In this document: positions 1-4,502 of the stretch, one piece after another
How positions within the stretch are numbered: position 1 is the first letter of the stretch
How the letters are laid out: each line of letters begins with the position of its first letter
Source of the DNA: Candidatus Poribacteria bacterium
GTDB lineage: Bacteria > Poribacteria > WGA-4E > UBA9662
Assembly: GCA_002699335.1 (NCBI GenBank)
Contig: PACG01000246.1
Location: 21,687-28,070, forward strand
Length of the DNA stretch: 6,384 bases
Direction of reading: 5' to 3'
Translations under genes and position numbers: made by a program
The notes under the pieces: model-generated
What the model was told of the DNA's origin: nothing
The model's database searches: none
The model's input: the letters and a program-made list of their open reading frames with translations, nothing else

Positions 1-2
1 AC

Positions 3-68
3 CCACTTGGAGATCAGAATCGTTGGCCTGTCAACATCGTAAGTCAAGATACAGGGGAAATAGTTTAG
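3..68 (+). CDS. Possible C-terminal end of a convergent gene (partial)
   Basis: Reading from base 3, a frame open from the window edge encodes about 21 residues (PLGDQNRWPVNIVSQDTGEIV) and stops at TAG 66-68. The composition looks like a real protein tail, and its stop would overlap the stop of the minus-strand TPR gene by four bases, a common tail-to-tail arrangement. The other two plus frames also lack an early stop for 13 to 25 codons, so the open frame alone proves little. The fragment is too short to assign a family. Treat it as a candidate only. Confidence 0.3.
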   Translation, partial: PLGDQNRWPVNIVSQDTGEIV

Positions 69-1300
69 GAGCGATCTGATTGCAATTTCTGGATATACTC
101 TTCGTTGACATTGTTGGACGGATGGTGATGGGTTTGATGGTGCTCCGCGTAATCTTTGACCAGCGTGGTGTAGGTACTAATGGCTTGATCGGTATCCCCT
201 TCTTCTTCGTAGATCTTGCCGATCCAGTAAAGTGCTGACCGACGCATATCGTAGCTGAAATTATCCTTATTGTCCACTACCTTCCGATAAGCTTCAATTG
301 CACCGTCGGGATTTTTTTGGCCGTAGTAAATTTGTGCGATAAAGACCAGCGAATTGGAAGCATTCTCGTTGCGAGGAAAATCTTCGATCGCTTCTTCAAG
401 CTGGATAATCGCTTCGTCGTGCTTGCCCATTCGTTGATAGGCCCAGCCAATATAGAAACAGGCATCTTGAGCCACTACCGATTTAGGATAATTCTCAATC
501 GTTCGTTCGTAGGCCGAGATCGACTCCTCATACTTTCCTTGGGCAAAGAAGGATTGCGCAATACCGAATTGGGCGTTGGGAGCTAAACTTTCAAGCCCTG
601 CGTCAACTACATTTTGGAATTCAGCAATCGCCTCATCGTATTGTTGGGTTTCGATAGCAATTCGCCCCAATTGATAGACCACTTCGTGCACGATTGGATC
701 ATTCGCCAGATCTATTCTCAATGTCCTGAACTCATCCCGTGCTAGACTCCACTGCCCTTTACCGTAGTAGCACATCGCACGATTGAATAACGAGGTGTTG
801 TAAAGGGAACTGCCGGAATAGTCTGTAAGTAACTGTCCAAAAAATCGCAAAGATCTATCGTAGTATAGATCTGACTCGGCCAACTCCGAGCTAGTAGCTT
901 TTCTTTCCTCGGCTAGCCGGTAATTAGCATAAGCGATGGCGTAGAGGGAATCGTCAGCATATTCGCTGTCCGGGTAGTGGATAATCAGCCGACGAAACAT
1001 GGAAAACTGTTGTTCCTGTGAAATGGAAAGACGAGAGGCGTATTGATAGAGGGCATCGTCAGACCAGTGGGAGTCGGGATATCGATCAAACACCTTGCGG
1101 TACAGCGTACGGATCTTTTTAATTTGGTTGGGGGCACTGTCTTCAGTGACTGGAGGAGTGTCAGCTTTTTCCACTTTTCGCCACGTCTTGTCCGCCCGGT
1201 CGTCATATTGGCCTAGGCGATCTTCTGCTGCTCGACCGATGAAGAAGCCGACCAGAGAGGCCAAGATCATTAAATCAACCACAATAATAATGCGCTTCAT
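65..1300 (-). CDS. Membrane-anchored tetratricopeptide-repeat protein
   Basis: This 411-residue protein begins with a hydrophobic segment (about residues 4-22) after a short basic start (MKR). It has no evident cleavage or lipobox cysteine, so it is probably a signal anchor with the rest outside the cytoplasm. A polar linker (about 25-60) leads into helical repeats covering about 60-385. Repeats near 67-90, 104-130, 151-180, 206-235, 243-272, 280-309, 317-345 and 355-385 show the TPR pattern of paired helices with Gly/Ala and Tyr at fixed places, often ending in a YP-type turn (RYPDS, HYPDS, NYPKS, DFPRN). This resembles YbgF/CpoB- or BamD-like repeats, and such proteins usually scaffold envelope complexes. 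The partner is unknown. A histidine cluster (H387, H388, H391-H393) follows the last repeat. The ATG at 1298-1300 gives the hydrophobic N terminus directly; the upstream Shine-Dalgarno (AAAAGG, about ten bases away) is weak. The gene is divergent from the DUF815 gene. Confidence 0.85.
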   Translation of the reverse strand: MKRIIIVVDLMILASLVGFFIGRAAEDRLGQYDDRADKTWRKVEKADTPPVTEDSAPNQIKKIRTLYRKVFDRYPDSHWSDDALYQYASRLSISQEQQFSMFRRLIIHYPDSEYADDSLYAIAYANYRLAEERKATSSELAESDLYYDRSLRFFGQLLTDYSGSSLYNTSLFNRAMCYYGKGQWSLARDEFRTLRIDLANDPIVHEVVYQLGRIAIETQQYDEAIAEFQNVVDAGLESLAPNAQFGIAQSFFAQGKYEESISAYERTIENYPKSVVAQDACFYIGWAYQRMGKHDEAIIQLEEAIEDFPRNENASNSLVFIAQIYYGQKNPDGAIEAYRKVVDNKDNFSYDMRRSALYWIGKIYEEEGDTDQAISTYTTLVKDYAEHHQTHHHPSNNVNEEYIQKLQSDRS

Positions 1301-1367
1301 TATCTTTCTACCTTTTCTAAAAGTTCCCTGTTTATCATTGGAGATACAAGTCGCATATTCTATTCTG

Positions 1368-1401
1368 TCTTGACCTGGCCTAGCCTGTAAATCTTGACCT
1401 G
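1368..1401. repeat. Direct repeat TCTTGACCTG, two copies
   Basis: The ten-base word TCTTGACCTG occurs at 1368-1377 and again at 1392-1401, 24 bases apart start to start, a little over two helical turns. A third copy of the core TTGACCT lies in inverse orientation at 1460-1466. All three are upstream of the TPR gene and near its proposed promoter, so they could be operator sites. The function is inferred from position only. Confidence 0.35.
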
Positions 1402-1431
1402 AAACCCGACTCTGGATCTAAAAACATGCAA

Positions 1432-1460
1432 AGTTTACGTGAGGTTATACAGTATGTCAA
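1432..1460 (-). promoter_or_regulatory. Candidate sigma-70 promoter for the TPR gene
   Basis: On the minus strand a perfect -35 box TTGACA (plus coordinates 1455-1460) is followed after 17 bases by TAAACT (1432-1437), four of six matches to the -10 consensus. Transcription would begin near 1425, giving a leader of about 125 bases. An overlapping alternative is TTGATT (1466-1471), a 16-base spacer and TATAAC (1444-1449). The sequence does not decide between them. Confidence 0.4.
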
Positions 1461-1498
1461 GGTCAAATCAAACTCGACTCCGACTACAAAAAATAGCT

Positions 1499-1527
1499 TT
1501 TTCATCAATTCCACCCTGTGCTATAAT
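1499..1527 (+). promoter_or_regulatory. Extended -10 promoter for the DUF815-CYTH unit
   Basis: A perfect -10 box TATAAT at 1522-1527 is preceded by TG at 1519-1520, which makes the extended -10 form TGnTATAAT. A partial -35, TTTTCA at 1499-1504 (four of six matches), lies at the ideal 17-base spacing. Transcription should begin near 1534, leaving a leader of about 70 bases before the ATG at 1605. Confidence 0.65.
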
Positions 1528-1530
1528 TCG

Positions 1531-1552
1531 GCTAAAATTCTTATACTTTAGC
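1531..1552. promoter_or_regulatory. Inverted repeat over the predicted transcription start
   Basis: GCTAAA (1531-1536) and TTTAGC (1547-1552) form a perfect six-base dyad with a ten-base spacer. The dyad begins four bases after the -10 box and covers the predicted start point. That is where a repressor operator, or a small hairpin at the 5' end of the mRNA, would sit. Six-base dyads also arise by chance in AT-rich DNA. Confidence 0.3.
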
Positions 1553-1604
1553 GAAAGTTATTGCCATCCTAACTGCATAGAGAGATAATCCAAATCAATA
1601 TTCG

Positions 1605-2474
1605 ATGAGCTTAGAGACCATCACTAATCAGCTTGAACAACTGATCCAACGTATGGATCAATTTTTAGAACAATCTACTTCTGGCAATCGACAACCACAA
1701 CTCGATCTAGATCAATATCTCGCCTTTCGTTGGCAAAATCACTACCAACACCTGATTCCTGTCATACACCCTGATCTGACCGACATTTCTGATCTAATCG
1801 GCATTGACTCGCAGATTGAACGAATAGATCAGAATACACGCCAATTTTTGCAAGATCTGCCGGCTAACCACGTTCTATTGTGGGGCGACCGAGGAACCGG
1901 AAAGTCGTCTTTGGTCAAGGGGATGTTGGTTCGCTATGCCTTGGACGGACTGCGCTTAATTGAGGTTGGCAAACAAGGGTTACTATTTTTGCCCGAGATC
2001 GTCGAAACGGTCTGGGGCCGACCAGAAAAATACCTTTTGTTTTGTGATGATCTCTCTTTTAATGTGGAAGAATCCGCCTACCGAGAACTAAAAGCTATGT
2101 TGGAGGGCGGAATTTCAGCTCGTCCGGAAAACGTTCTGATTTATGCCACTTCAAATCGACGGCATCTGATGCCACGACAAGTCAGCGACAATAAATTCCC
2201 CATCGATGACGCAGATGAACTCTATCCACGAGAATCAACAGAAGAGAAAGTTTCATTGAGTGATCGTTTCGGTTTGCGACTGGCCTTCTACCGGATTTCT
2301 CGTCCCACCTATCTACAGATTGTTTCCCACTATGCCCAGAGGAGAGCCATAGATCTATCGGATCGGGAACTACACCAATTGGCACTGGAATGGGAAGCTA
2401 ATTCTAGCGTTCGGTCCGGTCGTGCGGCACGACAATTCATCGATGATTTGGAGGGACAACTACGCTTACAATAG
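1605..2474 (+). CDS. DUF815-family AAA+ ATPase
   Basis: The 289-residue protein matches the DUF815 family of P-loop ATPases along its whole length and at the usual size. An N-terminal helix rich in Glu and Gln (1-25) is followed by the segment around 41-90 that precedes the ATPase core, including LIGIDSQ and LPANHVLLWG. Visible motifs are Walker A GDRGTGKS (94-101), Walker B LLFCDD (144-149), a sensor-1-like ATSNRRH (181-187), DRFGLRL (220-226) with a candidate arginine, and a sensor-2-like SGRAARQ (271-277). All key residues are present, so it should bind and hydrolyse ATP. It has no membrane segment and is probably cytoplasmic. The physiological role of the family is not settled. It starts at ATG 1605 with only a weak, distant Shine-Dalgarno (AGAGAGA at 1579-1585), so translation may be inefficient. 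The CYTH gene follows after 32 bases. Confidence 0.93.
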   Translation: MSLETITNQLEQLIQRMDQFLEQSTSGNRQPQLDLDQYLAFRWQNHYQHLIPVIHPDLTDISDLIGIDSQIERIDQNTRQFLQDLPANHVLLWGDRGTGKSSLVKGMLVRYALDGLRLIEVGKQGLLFLPEIVETVWGRPEKYLLFCDDLSFNVEESAYRELKAMLEGGISARPENVLIYATSNRRHLMPRQVSDNKFPIDDADELYPRESTEEKVSLSDRFGLRLAFYRISRPTYLQIVSHYAQRRAIDLSDRELHQLALEWEANSSVRSGRAARQFIDDLEGQLRLQ

Positions 2475-2495
2475 CTTTAGATCATAATATCCAAC

Positions 2496-2501
2496 GAGGT
2501 G
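2496..2501 (+). promoter_or_regulatory. Ribosome binding site deciding the GTG start of the CYTH gene
   Basis: GAGGTG lies five bases before GTG 2507. No ATG lies nearby in frame, and the conserved ELK motif follows at once, so this site supports the GTG start. Confidence 0.65.
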
Positions 2502-2506
2502 CCACC

Positions 2507-3007
2507 GTGCAAAACTTAGAACTTAAAGCTATCTCAAACTGTCATCAAGCCTGTGTCGTTGCGCTCGAGAAAATGCCGGCCAACTTTAAAACCTCTCTAT
2601 ATCAGATTGACACCTATTTTCACTGTGCCACAGGTCGGCTCAAGCTGCGCCAAATGGCAAACCAGACGGAACTGATTGGTTACAATCGTCCCGACAGTCA
2701 AACCTCTCGGTACTCCCAATATCAAATCTTATCAGTTTCTGACCCCGATCCGCTCAAGCAGATCTTAACCCGAACATTAGGTGTTAAAGTTGTCGTTGAA
2801 AAGCAGCGATCTGTGTGGCTTTTCGGCGCGACGCGCATCCATCTAGATCGGGTTGAAAATTTGGGCCAATTCATCGAATTGGAGACGGTGATCCAATCTC
2901 AGTCGATAGAAGAAGCCGAGCGTGAACACCAGCATGTCAAGCGGTGCCTGAAAATTGAGGATCAGGATTTGGTTGGCCAATCTTACAGTGACCTTCTTCA
3001 TATTTAA
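2507..3007 (+). CDS. CYTH-domain protein (CyaB / class IV adenylate cyclase-like)
   Basis: The 166-residue product is a single CYTH (triphosphate tunnel) domain, the fold of class IV adenylate cyclases, thiamine triphosphatases and inorganic triphosphatases. The N-terminal metal- and phosphate-binding signature appears as NLELK (residues 3-7), with Asn in the first position of ExExK, as in many CyaB-like members. Further tunnel residues are visible: QIDTYF (33-38), GRLKLR (43-48), E55, R61 in YNRPD, K99 and R101, TRIHLDRVENLG (109-120), and FIELE (122-126). A charged helical tail (about 133-150) completes the fold. The length is normal for the CyaB-like group. Sequence alone cannot tell whether it makes cAMP, hydrolyses a triphosphate or only binds one. 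It probably shares a transcript with the DUF815 ATPase just upstream. A strong promoter for the next operon starts four bases after its stop codon. Confidence 0.88.
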   Translation: MQNLELKAISNCHQACVVALEKMPANFKTSLYQIDTYFHCATGRLKLRQMANQTELIGYNRPDSQTSRYSQYQILSVSDPDPLKQILTRTLGVKVVVEKQRSVWLFGATRIHLDRVENLGQFIELETVIQSQSIEEAEREHQHVKRCLKIEDQDLVGQSYSDLLHI

Positions 3008-3010
3008 CCG

Positions 3011-3039
3011 TTGACATTCACTTGAGTATCAGATAAAAT
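3011..3039 (+). promoter_or_regulatory. Near-consensus sigma-70 promoter for the molybdenum hydroxylase operon
   Basis: A perfect TTGACA (3011-3016), a 17-base spacer and TAAAAT (3034-3039, five of six matches) form one of the strongest promoter matches in the window. Transcription would begin near 3046, with a leader of about 100 bases before the GTG at 3148. No clear terminator or operator dyad was found in 3008-3147. Confidence 0.7.
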
Positions 3040-3133
3040 CCGGTTCTAGTTAGTTATCGCACTTACAAAATAGCTTTGGGATAATTGTACTGGAGATTGG
3101 TGTTAGATTTTGATAGAGCGACCGAAATTGATT

Positions 3134-3141
3134 GAAAGGAG
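3134..3141 (+). promoter_or_regulatory. Ribosome binding site deciding the GTG start of the FAD subunit
   Basis: GAAAGGAG ends six bases before GTG 3148. An ATG overlaps it at 3146-3148 but is in another frame, so the GTG is the true start. Confidence 0.75.
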
Positions 3142-3147
3142 TTTGAT

Positions 3148-4020
3148 GTGCAGGCATTTGACTATGTTGCAGCTAAAAGTTTGAGTGAAGCAGTAGATCT
3201 GCTCACAAAATATCGAGACCAAGCCCGCATTTTGGGCGGCGGAACAGATCTGATCGTACAAGTTCGAGAAAACCGTCGCCCGGTTGGGGTGATGGTTGAT
3301 ATTAAAGGTGTACCTGAAGTAAACACCTTGTCATATAACGGTAGTTTGGAAATTGGAGCCTCTGTTCCCTGCTATAAAATTTATAGCAACAGAGAGGTTA
3401 AAAGTAAATTTCCAGCTTTAGTAGACGCAACTTCCATTATCGGCGGCGTTCAGATCCAGAGCCGGGCTAGTGTCGGTGGCAACTTGTGTAACGCTTCGCC
3501 AGCTGCGGACTCGATACCAGTCTTGATTGTACTGGGGGCAGAATGCGTGATCGAAGGACCAAGTGGGGAAAGATCAATTGCGGTTGAGGATTTCTGTACA
3601 GCCCCCGGCCAAACAGTATTAGAGAGTAATGAACTATTGGTTAAACTGGTCATTCCAACACCAGCTCCAAACGCCAGTAGTTTTTATCTTAGGTTCATTC
3701 CCAGAAACGAAATGGATATTGCTGTTGTCGGCGCGGGAGCTGCAGTTGAGTTGAGTGCCGATCATCAAACGTTTGTTTCTGCCCGGATCGCACTAGGAGC
3801 CGTTGCGCCAACGCCACTTTTCGCCGCCGCCGCCAGTAGTGTATTAGCTGGCAAACCGGTTTCAGACGAATCTATCGAAGAAGCATGTGAAGCGGCTAAA
3901 GGCATCGCTACACCAATCAGCGATATGCGGGGCACAGCCGCACAACGGACACATCTAGTTGGCGTCTTAACCAGACGGGCCCTGAATGGTGCAATTAACC
4001 GAATTAAGGAGGGGAACTAA
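3148..4020 (+). CDS. Molybdenum hydroxylase FAD-binding subunit (CoxM/CutM-like)
   Basis: This 290-residue protein is the medium subunit of a xanthine dehydrogenase / CO dehydrogenase-type complex. It takes electrons from the iron-sulfur subunit onto FAD and passes them to an external acceptor in the cytoplasm. The first FAD-binding loop is ILGGGTDL (28-35) and the second is SVGGNLCNASPAAD (108-121), both intact and in the usual places for the family. RNEMDIAVVGAG (186-197) and the following part form the CO dehydrogenase flavoprotein C-terminal domain (about 178-285). The length is typical of separate M subunits (about 280-300). It begins at GTG 3148 after a good Shine-Dalgarno. Its TAA (4018-4020) shares one base with the ATG of the iron-sulfur subunit, implying coupled translation. 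It is the first gene of an M-S-L operon. The substrate cannot be read from this subunit. Confidence 0.95.
   Translation: MQAFDYVAAKSLSEAVDLLTKYRDQARILGGGTDLIVQVRENRRPVGVMVDIKGVPEVNTLSYNGSLEIGASVPCYKIYSNREVKSKFPALVDATSIIGGVQIQSRASVGGNLCNASPAADSIPVLIVLGAECVIEGPSGERSIAVEDFCTAPGQTVLESNELLVKLVIPTPAPNASSFYLRFIPRNEMDIAVVGAGAAVELSADHQTFVSARIALGAVAPTPLFAAAASSVLAGKPVSDESIEEACEAAKGIATPISDMRGTAAQRTHLVGVLTRRALNGAINRIKEGN
4006..4014 (+). promoter_or_regulatory. Strong ribosome binding site for the [2Fe-2S] subunit
   Basis: AAGGAGGGG sits five bases before ATG 4020, inside the end of the FAD-subunit gene. Together with the TAATG overlap, it suggests high and coupled expression of the iron-sulfur subunit. 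Confidence 0.75.
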
Positions 4021-4502
4021 TGTCAAGAAAAGCACACGTTCAAACGCAGATTAACGGAGAGAATGTAGAATTTTTGTGCGAACCACGCCAGAGCATGCTG
4101 GAAGTGCTGCGTGACGAACTCGACCTGACCGGTGCTAAAGAGGGTTGTAACAACGGTAACTGTGGTGCCTGCACGATCATAGTGGATGGGCGACCTGTTG
4201 ACTCTTGTTGTATGTTGGGAGTAGAAGCCGAAGGGAAAGAGGTCCAAACCATTGAAGGTGTTGCCACTCCGGAAGGCCTTCATCCTTTACAACAAAAGTT
4301 TCTGGAGCATGCTGCCCTTCAGTGTGGTATCTGTACCCCTGGCTTTATCATGAATTCGAAAGCACTACTGGAAGAAAATTCCAACCCGACCGAAGAAGAG
4401 GTTCGGTTCTGGTTGGCAGGAAATCTATGTCGTTGCACCGGGTACGATAAAATTGTACGGGCTGTCCTCGATGCAGCGGAGATAACAAGGGCGAATCACT
4501 AA
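4020..4502 (+). CDS. Molybdenum hydroxylase [2Fe-2S] subunit (CoxS/CutS-like)
   Basis: This 160-residue small subunit carries the two [2Fe-2S] clusters that relay electrons from the molybdenum site to FAD. The N-terminal plant-ferredoxin-like domain (about 5-80) holds cluster-II ligands C43, C48, C51 and C63 in the EGCNNGNCGAC pattern. The C-terminal helical domain holds cluster-I ligands C102, C105, C137 and C139 (QCGICTPG, LCRCTGY). All eight ligands are present, so it should be functional. An extra cysteine, C64, lies next to C63 and is not a usual ligand. The length is normal for stand-alone S subunits. Both ends overlap neighbouring genes by one base (TAATG), placing it firmly between FAD and molybdopterin subunits in one operon. 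Confidence 0.96.
   Translation: MSRKAHVQTQINGENVEFLCEPRQSMLEVLRDELDLTGAKEGCNNGNCGACTIIVDGRPVDSCCMLGVEAEGKEVQTIEGVATPEGLHPLQQKFLEHAALQCGICTPGFIMNSKALLEENSNPTEEEVRFWLAGNLCRCTGYDKIVRAVLDAAEITRANH

Larger units (their letters stand above)
1301..1604. promoter_or_regulatory. Divergent intergenic region between TPR and DUF815 genes
   Basis: This AT-rich 304-bp spacer separates two divergently transcribed genes, and I see no convincing gene in it. It holds a candidate promoter in each direction, three copies of TTGACCT (plus strand 1370-1376 and 1394-1400, minus strand 1460-1466), and an inverted repeat GCTAAA-N10-TTTAGC at 1531-1552. No terminator-like hairpin with a T run was found. Confidence 0.6.

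Noticed and set aside
1095..1373. A 92-codon plus-strand frame crossing the start of the TPR gene
   Set aside because: Most of it is antisense to the coding N-terminus of the TPR protein, and its product shows no domain or ribosome binding site.
1483..3078. Word AATAGCTTT at 1492-1500 and 3069-3077, with related CAATAGCTTT at 2469-2478, as a shared regulatory repeat
   Set aside because: The copies are short and AT-rich, sit at different distances from promoters and starts, and one spans a stop codon; chance is likely.
4023..4283. Two minus-strand frames opposite the [2Fe-2S] subunit gene
   Set aside because: The plus strand carries all eight cluster cysteines in the correct order, and the antisense products resemble nothing.
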